DNA of 64,000 nucleotides. Source: Paenibacillus tarimensis. GTDB taxonomy: Bacteria; Bacillota; Bacilli; Paenibacillales; Paenibacillaceae. Location: NCBI RefSeq assembly GCF_021532315.1, contig NZ_JAKGAO010000013.1:186001-250000 (forward strand), in the 5' to 3' direction. A program made the translations under genes and the position numbers. Below, piece by piece: positions 1 to 9,233 of the stretch; position 1 is the stretch's first letter, and each line of letters starts with the position of its first letter. Under the pieces are notes generated by a model. It searched no databases. It saw only the letters and a list, made by a program, of their open reading frames with translations, and was not told the origin of the DNA.

Positions 1-2
1 AG

Positions 3-401
3 CATCAGATTTGGAAGGAAGAAGCCTCTAGTCGTGCAGTAGATCTGGAGGGCCGCATTCAGGCGGCCGAGGCAGAGCTGCAGCGGATGCACGAGAAGCG
101 TGAGGAGCTGGTTCAGCGAGCCGGCAAGGCCGCATTTTATCACCAGGCGCCTTACAACAACTGCACATTTGACGGTCGGGACGCCGCCCGCGGATTTAGA
201 CGCATGGAAGAGAAAATCATTCAGCGCGAAGCTGAAGCTGAACAAATCCGCGCTTTCCGTCCAGGCGCAGACTGCTCTGGCTTCAGCCCTTACCACACAG
301 CTTACCGGGGTGCAGAAGCGGATCAGCGGGATAACAGGATCGACGTTGAGCTTGAGAAGCTCCGCCAGAGTCTGGCCTCTTCGGAAAGCTCCAGCCGTTA
401 G
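3..401 (+). CDS. PspA/IM30 family protein, C-terminal part (5' end outside window)
   Basis: The frame is open from the window edge to the stop at 399-401, so only the C-terminal ~132 residues are seen. They are highly charged and helical, and include the stretch GFRRMEEKIIQREAEAE, which matches the C-terminal coiled-coil signature of PspA/IM30 (LiaH/Vipp1-type) proteins, and a final conserved-looking segment ending ELEKLRQSLAS. Family members form membrane-associated oligomers that protect the cytoplasmic membrane under envelope stress. The start and promoter lie upstream. A rho-independent terminator follows 28 bases after the stop. The middle (about residues 80-105) is less typical, so a different coiled-coil protein is possible. 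Confidence 0.72.
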   Translation, partial: HQIWKEEASSRAVDLEGRIQAAEAELQRMHEKREELVQRAGKAAFYHQAPYNNCTFDGRDAARGFRRMEEKIIQREAEAEQIRAFRPGADCSGFSPYHTAYRGAEADQRDNRIDVELEKLRQSLASSESSSR

Positions 402-428
402 AACAGAACCCCCATTCACTATATGAAG

Positions 429-463
429 CAGGCCGTTTGCCAATAAGGGAACGGCCTGTTTTA
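429..463 (+). terminator. rho-independent terminator after the PspA-like gene
   Basis: Perfect 9-bp stem (CAGGCCGTT / AACGGCCTG) with a 12-base loop followed by TTTTAT. Confidence 0.85.
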
Positions 464-588
464 TGCCCTCATCCTCCGATATACCCAAGACCTGCGTATT
501 AATTATTATTGGCAGCCTGCAGCCGATACCATTGAAATAGGTTGATAGGTGGTAGATAATAGAAGTTAAAAACGACAGGAGATTCAGT

Positions 589-2040
589 ATGAAGTTGTTG
601 AGAGCTGAAGATGAGCTTCAACTTTACAAGACTGCCTTCCAGCAGGATTGGACAGGTAAAGCCATCATTGATCTGAACGGCCGCTGGCTGATGGTCAATC
701 CTTCCTTTGTATCCCTGACCGGGTGCAATCTGGATGATTTATACCAGTCGGACTTTTTTGCTGTCTTCCCGGCCCGGTTCCATCACCTTCTCCGGCCAGG
801 ACCTTCGGATAACCATTGGAGTGAGCACAAAGACCTATACACTTCTCCCTCCGGTTTCGTAAAGCAGCTTTCGGTCCGTGTTCGCAGGAGTCTCGGCGGC
901 AGCGGTTCACCTTATTCGCTCGTCCAATTAGTTGAACATACCATGCTCCCTCCCCCGAATAGAGACCAGCAGAGAATTGCCATGCAGGCCCAAATCCTGT
1001 CCGCTGTCCAAGAAGGCGTATACGCTTACCATCAAGAGGAAGACCTTATGGTCTGGAACGAAGCGGCGGAGCTCCTGACCGGATACACGGCTGAGACCAT
1101 CCGATCCAATGGGTTCCATGCATGCATACACGCGGAGGGCCCTAACAGCCCGCCTGGACCCGAAGAGACATGCAGCGTTTGCCTGGCCATGAAGCTGGGG
1201 ATGAAGAGCGGCAATATGGCAGGGCACTTTCGAAGAGCCGACGGAACCACCTTCCCGGTGGAATACACAGCTGTACCCTTCAATGACAGCTGCAGGGCCG
1301 GCGGCATTCTAACCTTCCGGGATATGACCGAACAGCTTCAGTCGAAGGACCTCATTATACTGTCTGAGAAGCTCTCCATTGCCGGTCAGCTTGCTGCCGG
1401 TATAGCGCATGAGATACGAAACCCGCTAACTTCGCTGAAAGGCTTTTTAAGCCTGCTGCGGTCCGGCACATCTTCCAATTCTAAACGCGACAGCTACATT
1501 ACGATAATGAATGATGAGCTGAGCCGGATTGAACACATTTCCAACGAACTGCTCATGCTGGCTAAGCCGAGAAGTGTACAGTTCATCCGCAGCGGTATCT
1601 GTACATTAATCGACCAGGTGATTTCTCTGCTGCAGCCCCAGGCTGTCTTAAAGAATGTCGAGATCATCATTATGCCGAACCACGGCCCTTATCTCGTATA
1701 CTGCGACGAAAGCCAGATCAAGCAGGTGATCATCAATTTACTGAAGAATGCAATGGAATCCATGGCGGGAGGAGGGACAATTCGTATAACGCTTGAAGCA
1801 GATGATTACAGTGTATATATCAAAATCGCGGATGAAGGGACTGGAATCCCTGCGGACAAGCTGAATAAGCTTGGACAGCCCTTTTACTCTACCAAGGAGA
1901 AGGGGACGGGTCTTGGACTGATGGTAAGCTATAATATTATCGAGAATCACAATGGAAAAATCGAGGTTGAAAGTGAACCTGGCCGCGGTACGGTCTTCAC
2001 AGTGGTACTGCCGCGGGCGGACAGGATAACGGCCTGCTGA
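589..2040 (+). CDS. two-PAS-domain cytoplasmic sensor histidine kinase (sporulation-kinase-like)
   Basis: 483 residues without membrane segments. PAS domain 1 is at ~12-120 and PAS domain 2 at ~133-250. The second has a His/Cys-rich loop (HACIHAEG... then CSVC at ~195-199), a pattern seen in a subset of PAS domains. The HisKA box is GIAHEIRNPLTSLKG with phospho-acceptor His274. The ATPase part has the N box (NLLKNAMESM), DEGTGIP and GTGLGL. The architecture resembles Bacillus KinA/KinE, soluble orphan kinases feeding the Spo0A phosphorelay. No response regulator is adjacent, which fits an orphan kinase. The start has AGGAG seven bases upstream. The signal sensed and the partner cannot be read from the sequence. 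Confidence 0.9.
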   Translation: MKLLRAEDELQLYKTAFQQDWTGKAIIDLNGRWLMVNPSFVSLTGCNLDDLYQSDFFAVFPARFHHLLRPGPSDNHWSEHKDLYTSPSGFVKQLSVRVRRSLGGSGSPYSLVQLVEHTMLPPPNRDQQRIAMQAQILSAVQEGVYAYHQEEDLMVWNEAAELLTGYTAETIRSNGFHACIHAEGPNSPPGPEETCSVCLAMKLGMKSGNMAGHFRRADGTTFPVEYTAVPFNDSCRAGGILTFRDMTEQLQSKDLIILSEKLSIAGQLAAGIAHEIRNPLTSLKGFLSLLRSGTSSNSKRDSYITIMNDELSRIEHISNELLMLAKPRSVQFIRSGICTLIDQVISLLQPQAVLKNVEIIIMPNHGPYLVYCDESQIKQVIINLLKNAMESMAGGGTIRITLEADDYSVYIKIADEGTGIPADKLNKLGQPFYSTKEKGTGLGLMVSYNIIENHNGKIEVESEPGRGTVFTVVLPRADRITAC

Positions 2041-2168
2041 TCTCGCGTACCTGTATTATTCCGGATAACCGGCAGCGAAATGGCTGACCGTGTGATTTTG
2101 TTATACAATAATACTATTAACCCAAGCGAACGCCACTCATGTTCCGCTACAGCGAGGTGAACCGAGAG

Positions 2169-3080
2169 ATGAATGACCTGAAGAAAGCATATGAACGGCT
2201 TGGCCTGCCCGAAACAGCCACGAAGGATGAGGTCGAGAAGCGGTATACCCTGCTGCTTCGGCAGTCGCGTGCTAATCAGACACAGCAGGACGGAGCTGCC
2301 AATGACGATTTCTCTGAAGTAACCAGGGCCTACCGTGCCATTCTGGAGGCAGAGGACCGCAAGACCGTAGAGCACATCAACCAGGAGCAGTATGGTAAGT
2401 ACAAGAGGTTTGCGGGTACGGCGGAGAAGATAGACCACTTCTTCAGCTACTACAAGTTTCATGTCATCGGAGCCATAGCCGTAATAGCCATAATTATTTA
2501 CGGGGTCAACACTTATATGGATAACAAGGCCGAGCGGGAGCGGCTTGCCAGCCTTCCCCCTGCCGCCCTGACCGCCTCATTCTTTGGTGAGTTCTATATG
2601 GAAGACGGCAGCCAGCGGACAGAGCCGCTGAACGAAGCCCTGCTCGCCCAGTTCCCGGAGTGGGAGCGGGTCGATACTTCTATTCTTAATTTCTCCATGG
2701 ATGCACGCAGTGAGCTGGATATCGCCATGCAGCAGAAGGCTGTAATTCAGCTGGCAACAGAAGATCCCGATGTCTACATCATGGACCGCTCCATCTTTGA
2801 TTGGATGGTACGCAACGACATTCTTACCAGCCTGGATGAATACACCAGCGGAGAATGGAGAGAAATTCTGCCGTCAGGGGCTGCCCTTAAAGCCTCAACC
2901 CAGGAGGATCCAACTGAGCATGTCTACGGCATTGATCTAAGCAGCAGTCCAATGGCTGAGCAGCTGCCGCTGCATCGGAAGGAGCTGATTGTCGGCATCC
3001 GGATCGACGCCGGCAACAAGGATAATGCCCTACACCTGATCGAAACTTATCTCCGGGCTGGAGAGGAATCAGCTGACTAA
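2169..3080 (+). CDS. membrane protein with degenerate J domain and extracytoplasmic substrate-binding-like domain
   Basis: 303 residues from the ATG at 2169, chosen because AGGTGA lies 9 bases upstream; the frame also opens at 2139. Residues ~1-65 look like a J domain (YERLGLPETATKDEVEKRY ... TRAYRAIL), but the HPD motif that stimulates Hsp70 is missing. One membrane helix follows (VIGAIAVIAIIIYGV, ~95-112). The rest should be outside the cell and has a stretch (DPDVYIMDRSIFDWMVRNDI) that reads like part of an extracellular solute-binding fold. The role is unknown; co-chaperone activity is unlikely without HPD. It converges on the next gene and their stop codons overlap. Confidence 0.75.
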   Translation: MNDLKKAYERLGLPETATKDEVEKRYTLLLRQSRANQTQQDGAANDDFSEVTRAYRAILEAEDRKTVEHINQEQYGKYKRFAGTAEKIDHFFSYYKFHVIGAIAVIAIIIYGVNTYMDNKAERERLASLPPAALTASFFGEFYMEDGSQRTEPLNEALLAQFPEWERVDTSILNFSMDARSELDIAMQQKAVIQLATEDPDVYIMDRSIFDWMVRNDILTSLDEYTSGEWREILPSGAALKASTQEDPTEHVYGIDLSSSPMAEQLPLHRKELIVGIRIDAGNKDNALHLIETYLRAGEESAD

Positions 3081-4069
3081 TTATCCAGACGGATGAGGGG
3101 CAATGTCATACAATGGATGCCCCCGCCCATTTTATACATTTCGGAAACGTCCACCGGCACCACCTCCACCCCGTTCTCCTGCAGCAACTTGCTTGTCCGG
3201 ACACCCGAAGCCGGAAATATGACCCTGCCTGGCCGAACGGCCAGGCAGTTTATCGTTAACAGCGGATCCTCCGGATCCACGTGGATGAGCTGGATGCCAA
3301 GATCCTGAAGATGCGTAAGGAACCAATAAGGCAGCAGGTCCCTGTTTATGAGAGCCTTATCCCGGTCCAGCATCATAAAGGCTTCATCCAGATGGATTTT
3401 GCCGGCCGGCAGATCGACCGCCAACAGCTCAATATGGTGAATGTCCAGTATATTCCGAAGCTGCTCGATCCCTGCCTGATTAAAGCGTTCCGACCTGCCC
3501 ACAACGGCCAGGTTATCATGGATCATCGAGAAGCTGCCCCCTTCAGCGAAGGCATTGCCCTGAATAAGACCAAGGATGGGCATCCCCAGCCTCGTCAGGG
3601 TTTCGACCGCAAATCTCGTTTCGCCAAGCCGCAAATACAGCGCGAACCTACCCATAATAATTCCGCCTGGAACCACCATGCCAAGGTCTCTTGTATACAG
3701 CCGGTCCGGCAGCAGATGCGATCCCCCTTCTAGGTAAACGATCTCAACTCCTTCTGCACGAAGAGCTTCAACCAGCTGGTCATGCTGCTTCTGGACAAGC
3801 TCTAAGTCCGGTTGTCCTCTTCCATTCGAGCTGATCATTCTCCCGGCAACGTTCTTCAGCAGGAGCGATCCGGCTTCCACCTCATACCGTTTGCGGTGCA
3901 GCTCCAGAATCTCCCGGCCTGGCCGGTGTACGAGAACCTTCTTCAATGTGCCGGTTGGATGACGAAGTCCCCAGCGTTCTCCCCAGAGCAGCTTGAGCAG
4001 CGCTTCGTCATGGAACGGCTCCCTAACCCCCTGCTCGGAGAACAGCCGCTCACGATCAAACATTATCAT
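3077..4069 (-). CDS. arginine deiminase / dimethylarginine dimethylaminohydrolase-like amidinohydrolase
   Basis: 330 residues from the ATG at 4069 (AAAGGTG six bases upstream); the open frame runs on to 4288 and a second ATG is at 4090. Guanidine-modifying (GME) superfamily landmarks are present: YTRDLGMVVPGG (substrate Asp), EGGSFSMI, HLDEAFMMLDRD (catalytic His and acid) and GGGIHCMTLPL near the C-terminus with nucleophile Cys320. Family enzymes hydrolyse or transfer the guanidino group of arginine or methylarginines. No carbamate kinase or ornithine transcarbamylase is nearby, so a classical ADI pathway is not indicated, and the substrate is uncertain. It is presumably a single-gene unit, because a strong terminator separates it from the transporter upstream. 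Confidence 0.82.
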   Translation of the reverse strand: MIMFDRERLFSEQGVREPFHDEALLKLLWGERWGLRHPTGTLKKVLVHRPGREILELHRKRYEVEAGSLLLKNVAGRMISSNGRGQPDLELVQKQHDQLVEALRAEGVEIVYLEGGSHLLPDRLYTRDLGMVVPGGIIMGRFALYLRLGETRFAVETLTRLGMPILGLIQGNAFAEGGSFSMIHDNLAVVGRSERFNQAGIEQLRNILDIHHIELLAVDLPAGKIHLDEAFMMLDRDKALINRDLLPYWFLTHLQDLGIQLIHVDPEDPLLTINCLAVRPGRVIFPASGVRTSKLLQENGVEVVPVDVSEMYKMGGGIHCMTLPLIRLDN

Positions 4070-4137
4070 CTCACACCTTTCTTCATCCATCCCCCTTACT
4101 ATGTCCCATATACAGGTAATTGATAACGGCGCAGCAC

Positions 4138-4182
4138 TAAAAAACAGGCCCCGCGGGACAAACCATCCCGGCAAAGCCTGTA
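4138..4182 (-). terminator. rho-independent terminator of the formate/nitrite transporter gene
   Basis: On the minus strand ACAGGC pairs with GCCTGT and inner GCCGGGA with TCCCGCG, followed by TTTTTT. Confidence 0.8.
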
Positions 4183-4202
4183 TCATCATGGTATCTATGG
4201 CG

Positions 4203-4991
4203 TTATTGCTCCTGATCCTCTTCGAATGGCCGGTTAACATGGTAATACATGTAACCCATGAAAACTGCACCCCCAACCAGATTGCCAAGCGTGACCGGCA
4301 CCAGATTGTGAATCATGCCCGCGTACGATATAGTCCCCGGGTGGTTGAGCACCAGTGCGATGGCAAATGTACACATATTGGCAATACTGTGCTCGTACCC
4401 GGAGATGAAGAAGCAGAACACGAACAGCATCATCGCAAACATCTTGGCCCCGTCCGCCTTCATAGACATCGGCACGAAGAATGCCAGACAGACAAGCCAA
4501 TTACACAAAATTGCCCGAAAGAACAGCTCCACTGTCGGAGCACTCATCTTCTTGTCCACTACACTGAAGAGGAAGCTGTTGACGCTCGTATCATTAAACA
4601 GCCCGGTCAACCAGATCAGCAAGGCGAAAGCGACCGCTCCCAGTATATTGCCGCCGTAGCTCATTCCCCACAGCTTGACCACATCCAGCCATCTAAGCTT
4701 CCTCCGCAGCGCGGCGAACGTAAAGTAAAAGGTGTTGCCGGTAAACAGGTCGCCGCCCCCGTAAGAGATCAGTATAATTGCCGCTCCGAAGGTGATGGCC
4801 GCCATCGGATAAGTAAATGGCGAATGCTCCATGTAGAAGAAATTTCCCGTTCTGAAAGCGACGATTACGCCAAAGCCAACAAACATGCTGGCCAGCATAG
4901 ACCTTAACAAATAATTACTCTTGCTGTGCCGGTAAATCCCCAGCTTCTTGAGAGCCAGCTTTTCTACGATCATTAAAGATTGATGCTCCAT
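4203..4991 (-). CDS. formate/nitrite transporter (FNT) family channel
   Basis: 262 residues with six hydrophobic segments. FNT hallmarks are GGDLFTGNTFYF (usual form GxELFTGN), the half-helix LCNWLVCLAFFV and GYEHSIANMCTF, which holds the conserved pore histidine. FocA/NirC/YwcJ proteins form pentameric channels for formate, nitrite or hydrosulfide in the cytoplasmic membrane. GGGAGGAAAC directly before the ATG fixes the start. It stands alone, with its own terminator. No formate or nitrite enzyme is next to it, so the ion cannot be named. Confidence 0.92.
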   Translation of the reverse strand: MEHQSLMIVEKLALKKLGIYRHSKSNYLLRSMLASMFVGFGVIVAFRTGNFFYMEHSPFTYPMAAITFGAAIILISYGGGDLFTGNTFYFTFAALRRKLRWLDVVKLWGMSYGGNILGAVAFALLIWLTGLFNDTSVNSFLFSVVDKKMSAPTVELFFRAILCNWLVCLAFFVPMSMKADGAKMFAMMLFVFCFFISGYEHSIANMCTFAIALVLNHPGTISYAGMIHNLVPVTLGNLVGGAVFMGYMYYHVNRPFEEDQEQ

Positions 4992-5193
4992 TGTTTCCTC
5001 CCATTATCATGCCGATACGAATGCTGCTGGTACCCCTATGCGGATACCATCCCGATTATCGCCAATCCATGGTTGGAAAGGTATGATTCTACTCACACTG
5101 AGAGCGAAAACGAGCCAGGATGGCTTTATCCCATCACTGGGGGCAAAATCCGGTCCCTATCATACCACACTCACCGGCTTTTCACCAAAAGGT

Positions 5194-6852
5194 TTACGTC
5201 TTCATATCACTCTCGAATATACATGCCTCATAGGGACGCAGCTCCACTCTCCCGCTCTTCAGATCAATGGCTGGCTTATCCTTGTAATTTCCCAGGATGA
5301 GGACAGGCTCAGTGCCCCCGCCGGCAAACACCGGCACGCTGAAGAACCCGCTCTCTTCGGCGTGATTTAACATAATAGTCCAGCGGACACTATCAAGTAT
5401 ACGGTAGTAGACATACAGATGCGGGTCATCGCCGCTTATGTCCTCAAACTCCCCGTAGACCATGACAGAATGCCGCTTGCGTAGCTCAATCAGATCACGG
5501 TAGTAGTAATAAACCGAGTCCGGATCGGCCAGCGCCTGCTCCACATTAATCGACCGGTAATTCGGATTCACTTGTATCCATGGATCCCCTTCCGTAAAAC
5601 CCGCCTGCGCAGCAGCCGACCACTGCATCGGTGTCCGCGAGTTATCGCGGCTCAAAGGCTGCAGCGACCGGAGAACAGCCGCCGGATCTTTCCCGAGGCC
5701 CACTTCCTCGGCATACCGGTTGCGCATCGCGATATCCTGATAGTCGCCGATTGAATCGTACCGTACGCCTGTCATGCCGATTTCTTCCCCTTGATAGACA
5801 TAAGGAATACCGGGCAATGTGTGGATAAGCGTCGCAAGCAGCTTGGCCGACTGGACCCGGTACTTCCCGTCATTGCCGTACCGTGTCACCTGACGGGCAT
5901 GATCGTGATTATTCAGGAAATGCGAGTTGACACCCCGGTCGCGCAGAGCAGCAGCCCAGGTACGCTGAATGCGCTTATAGCGGGGCATGTCCCACTCCGG
6001 CATTTCATCCGCCACTTCAAAGTGAAACAGCGTATGGAGCTCCCCCCGTTCCTCATCCACGAACAAGGGCCCATTCTGAGGGGTGGCATATGCGATTTCA
6101 CCAACGGTCATCATATCATAGCGGCTGAACACCTCACGGTTCATCTCCTGCAGGTAGCCGTGCAGGCCCGGATTATGTGTCAGATAACGGATATCATGCG
6201 GGTTCTCCGCGTCACGGTACTGCTCCGGCTTGGCCAGAAGCGCCAGCGCATCCAGCCGCAGCCCGTCGATTCCCTTGTCGAGCCAGTAGCGGAGCATCCG
6301 GTACATTTCCTGCCGCACCGCAGGGTTGGCCCAGTTCAAGTCAGGCTGTTCAACCGCGAATGAATGCATGTAATACTGTCCGGTCGATTCATCATATTCC
6401 CAGCAGGAAGGATTGAAGTAGGACCGCCAGTTGGTCGGCGGCTTGTCAGCCGGGCCATCCTTCCAGATATACCAGTCCCGCTTTGGACTATCCTTCGAGG
6501 ACCTGGATTCCAGGAACCAAGGGTGAAGATTCGAGGTGTGGTTCAAGACCACATCCATCATCAGCTTCATCCCCCTCTTATGAACCTCCGTCAGCAGCTC
6601 TTCAAAATCCGCTTCATCTCCAGCCTTCGGCATGATGCCGTAGTAGCCGGAAATGTCATAGCCGTTATCCTTGTCCGGTGATTCGTTGAACGGATTCAGC
6701 CATACCATCGTAATGCCCAGAGAGCGGATGTAATCCAGCTTGCGGATTACGCCCTGCAGGTCGCCATAGCCGTCTCCGTCCGTATCATAGAAGCTTCTCC
6801 AGTACACCTGATAAACGACCGATTCCTTCCACCATACCGGCTTTCCAAGCAT
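5194..6852 (-). CDS. GH13 alpha-glucosidase (oligo-1,6-glucosidase type)
   Basis: 552 residues, the usual length for GH13 subfamily 31-like intracellular enzymes, with no signal peptide. Conserved regions: DVVLNHTS (region I), GIDGLRLDAL with nucleophile Asp201 (region II), TVGEIA with acid/base Glu252 (region III) and FLNNHDHAR with Asp317 (region IV). It would release glucose from short alpha-glucosides such as isomaltose, sucrose, maltose or trehalulose after uptake. It lies directly behind the sugar ABC transporter genes on the same strand, but a perfect 16-bp-stem terminator sits in the 157-base gap, so expression may rely on partial read-through or its own promoter. AAGGAGGTAA precedes the ATG. 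Confidence 0.92.
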   Translation of the reverse strand: MLGKPVWWKESVVYQVYWRSFYDTDGDGYGDLQGVIRKLDYIRSLGITMVWLNPFNESPDKDNGYDISGYYGIMPKAGDEADFEELLTEVHKRGMKLMMDVVLNHTSNLHPWFLESRSSKDSPKRDWYIWKDGPADKPPTNWRSYFNPSCWEYDESTGQYYMHSFAVEQPDLNWANPAVRQEMYRMLRYWLDKGIDGLRLDALALLAKPEQYRDAENPHDIRYLTHNPGLHGYLQEMNREVFSRYDMMTVGEIAYATPQNGPLFVDEERGELHTLFHFEVADEMPEWDMPRYKRIQRTWAAALRDRGVNSHFLNNHDHARQVTRYGNDGKYRVQSAKLLATLIHTLPGIPYVYQGEEIGMTGVRYDSIGDYQDIAMRNRYAEEVGLGKDPAAVLRSLQPLSRDNSRTPMQWSAAAQAGFTEGDPWIQVNPNYRSINVEQALADPDSVYYYYRDLIELRKRHSVMVYGEFEDISGDDPHLYVYYRILDSVRWTIMLNHAEESGFFSVPVFAGGGTEPVLILGNYKDKPAIDLKSGRVELRPYEACIFESDMKT

Positions 6853-6932
6853 GGGCTTACCTCCTTAGAAATCTGTAGTAATCTGTTTACTCCTTATAAA
6901 GACCGCTGTCCAGCCAATAGCGCCGGTTATCA

Positions 6933-6972
6933 TAAAACAGGGCTGCTGCCGCTCCTGCGGCAGCAGCCCTGT
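6933..6972 (-). terminator. strong terminator between sugar permease and alpha-glucosidase genes
   Basis: Perfect 16-bp stem (starting ACAGGGCTGC on both strands) with a 4-base loop, then TTTTAT on the minus strand. Confidence 0.85.
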
Positions 6973-7009
6973 CAGCCCGCGGGGCGGGTCAGATTCCTCT
7001 TAGACCTCC

Positions 7010-8098
7010 TTACCCTTTGACCGATCCGCCCAGCAGGCCGCGGACAAAGTAGCGCTGCAGCGCAAAGAATACAGCGAGCGGCATCAGCATGGAAATGAAG
7101 GCTGCCGCCGTCAGCAGATGCCAGTCATTGCCCCTGGAGCCGACAAGATTGGCGATCTTCATAGACATGACCTGAACATTCGGCTGGCTGCCGAGGAAGA
7201 TGAGCGATACCAGATAGTCATTCCACACCCATAGGAACTGGAAGATGCTGATTGAAGCCAGCGCGGGTACGGACAGCGGCAGGATAAGCCGGCTGAATAT
7301 GGTGAAATTCGTTGCTCCGTCCATAAAAGCAGATTCGAATAGATCCTTCGGCAGCTGGCTGATCGAGTTATACATGAAGTAGGTAATCAGCGGCAGGCCA
7401 AATGCCGAGTGCGCCAGCCATATGCCGAAATAGGTTCCGTTAAGACCCAGCGACGTATAATCCCGCAAGATCGGGATCAGCGCTACCTGCAGCGGCACAA
7501 CCAGCAGCGCAATGATAATGATGAAGAAGAGCTTCCGCCCCGGAAAACGCAGCCAGGCGAAGGCATAAGCCGCAAAGGAAGCGATAAAAATCGGGATGAC
7601 CGTGGCCGGAACCGTGACCGCGAGCGTATTCCAGAATGACTGGGACATGCCGCTGCCCTGCTCTGTTTTCGTGCCCCCGTCGGGCATCGTAATCTGATAG
7701 CTCTTGCCCCCTAGCACAGTCTGGTAGTTCTGCAGCGTGAAGTTCGTCATCATGACCCACTGCTTCTCCTGGACGCTGATGGTGCGCGCGCGGCGGTTCT
7801 CCCAGACCAGCCGGTTCCCGTCCTGTACCACGCCTTCGCGAAGCTGGGCATCACTGAAGGTGACCCCGTTGACTGTAATCGGCTGGCGCAGATCGGTTTC
7901 CCGGTCGAGCGTGATGGTGTCTACTGCCGCCCAGTCGCGGTGGGGGATGATCTTCCACCAGCCCGTCTGCAGTATGTCCGCCGCAGGACGAAATGAGGAA
8001 ACCAAGAGCCCTAGTGTAGGCACAAACCAGATTATACAGATTACCGCAAGTACGGTGTTGATCAGCCACTTGGATCGCCGCGGTCCTTTTTTACGCAT
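7010..8098 (-). CDS. sugar ABC transporter permease, MalG/AglG type
   Basis: 362 residues, longer than typical MalG (~280-300). An N-terminal membrane helix is followed by a large extracytoplasmic insert (~35-140, including RPAADILQTGWW and DRETDLRQPITVNGV), a feature I associate with AglG proteins of alpha-glucoside transporters. The membrane core then carries the EAA loop ESAFMDGATNFTIFSRLILP, which contacts the ATPase. The ATG lies one base after the stop of the upstream permease (TAATATG), so translation is coupled. No dedicated ATPase is in the operon; a shared MsmX-like ATPase elsewhere is likely, as for many Bacillota sugar importers. Confidence 0.9.
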   Translation of the reverse strand: MRKKGPRRSKWLINTVLAVICIIWFVPTLGLLVSSFRPAADILQTGWWKIIPHRDWAAVDTITLDRETDLRQPITVNGVTFSDAQLREGVVQDGNRLVWENRRARTISVQEKQWVMMTNFTLQNYQTVLGGKSYQITMPDGGTKTEQGSGMSQSFWNTLAVTVPATVIPIFIASFAAYAFAWLRFPGRKLFFIIIIALLVVPLQVALIPILRDYTSLGLNGTYFGIWLAHSAFGLPLITYFMYNSISQLPKDLFESAFMDGATNFTIFSRLILPLSVPALASISIFQFLWVWNDYLVSLIFLGSQPNVQVMSMKIANLVGSRGNDWHLLTAAAFISMLMPLAVFFALQRYFVRGLLGGSVKG

Positions 8099-8099
8099 A

Positions 8100-9188
8100 T
8101 TAGAAGCCCCCTTCTCTCCGGAACTGCCGAAGATTGATCATGATGACCGGTATGACAGCAATCAGCAGCACAATCGCAAGCGTGGAGCCGTAGCCGGCAT
8201 TCTGATACATGAACAGCTGCCTGTAAAACTGTGTCGCCACAACCTCCGTGTCGTACTGGCCGCCGGTCATGATCATGACGACGTCGAAGATCTTCAGTGT
8301 AAAGACGATAATGGTCGTCGTCACGGACAGCAGCGTGCCCGAGATGTAGGGAATCATAATGCTGAAGAAGATCCGGACCTCCCCGGCTCCGTCCATTCGC
8401 GCCGCCTCCAGCATATCCTCCGGTATACTCTTGATGGCCGCCGAAAAAATGACCATCGCAAATCCGGTCTGCATCCAGACCAGTATTGCAATCAGGAACA
8501 GGTTGTTCCAAGGCTGAATCATACTGATCCACGCCTGCGGCTCTCCGCCCATCGCCACTACAATCGCGTTCAGCAGACCAATCTGCTGCTGTTCCGGCTG
8601 GTAGTAGTAAATGAACTTCCAAATGACACCCGCTGCGACAAAAGAAATAGCCATCGGCATGAAGATAATCGCCTTGGCCACCTTCTCAAAGCTGCTCCGG
8701 TCCGCCAGGATGGCAATCAGCAGGCCGATACTGACGCACAGAACCGTACCCACGAACACCCACAGCAGATTGTTGCGCAGCGCGGTAGCAAGCAGGCGGT
8801 CTGTAAAGACGGCCGCATAGTTGGACAATCCGACGAAGTTCTGAGAGCCGGCGTCCAGAAAGCTGAGGTACAGGGTCCGCAGAGTCGGAAGCACCAGCAG
8901 CCAGCCCAGCAGAAGGACAGCCGGACCAATAAATACAAAAGGCAATATTCTCCGCTTCCATTGGTCCGGATACTGCTCAACCACCCAATTGAGTGTATAG
9001 TAAATTGAATAGATGCCGAGCGCTCCCCAAACTACGGCTATCAGCGCATTTAAGACCGGGGGAAGACCCGAATCACGAAAAAACAAAAAGATCAGCCAAT
9101 GTATCGCGATATTTAGCGCTGGCACAAGCACGGACAGCAAGAGCAAACGCAGAGTATTGCCTTTTCCCTTCTTCACCTGCACTTCCAT
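8100..9188 (-). CDS. sugar ABC transporter permease, MalF/AglF type
   Basis: 362 residues, with two helices near the N-terminus (LLLLSVLVPALNIAI and a following segment) and a typical MalF core of about six helices. The EAA loop EAARMDGAGEVRIFFSIMIPYI marks the ATPase-docking site. It pairs with the MalG-type permease downstream to form the membrane channel. The conserved PTLRTLYLSF segment after the third helix is typical of CUT1 permeases. GGGGGGATTG precedes the start. A hairpin in the 110-base gap behind the binding-protein gene probably lowers permease expression relative to the lipoprotein. Confidence 0.9.
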   Translation of the reverse strand: MEVQVKKGKGNTLRLLLLSVLVPALNIAIHWLIFLFFRDSGLPPVLNALIAVVWGALGIYSIYYTLNWVVEQYPDQWKRRILPFVFIGPAVLLLGWLLVLPTLRTLYLSFLDAGSQNFVGLSNYAAVFTDRLLATALRNNLLWVFVGTVLCVSIGLLIAILADRSSFEKVAKAIIFMPMAISFVAAGVIWKFIYYYQPEQQQIGLLNAIVVAMGGEPQAWISMIQPWNNLFLIAILVWMQTGFAMVIFSAAIKSIPEDMLEAARMDGAGEVRIFFSIMIPYISGTLLSVTTTIIVFTLKIFDVVMIMTGGQYDTEVVATQFYRQLFMYQNAGYGSTLAIVLLIAVIPVIMINLRQFRREGGF

Positions 9189-9233
9189 TGCACAATCCCC
9201 CCTGACGTATAAACCCGAAGCCGATTCGTGTGT

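Noticed and set aside
3077-4069. Arginine deiminase pathway locus
   Set aside because: No carbamate kinase, ornithine transcarbamylase or antiporter nearby; only the GME-superfamily fold can be claimed.
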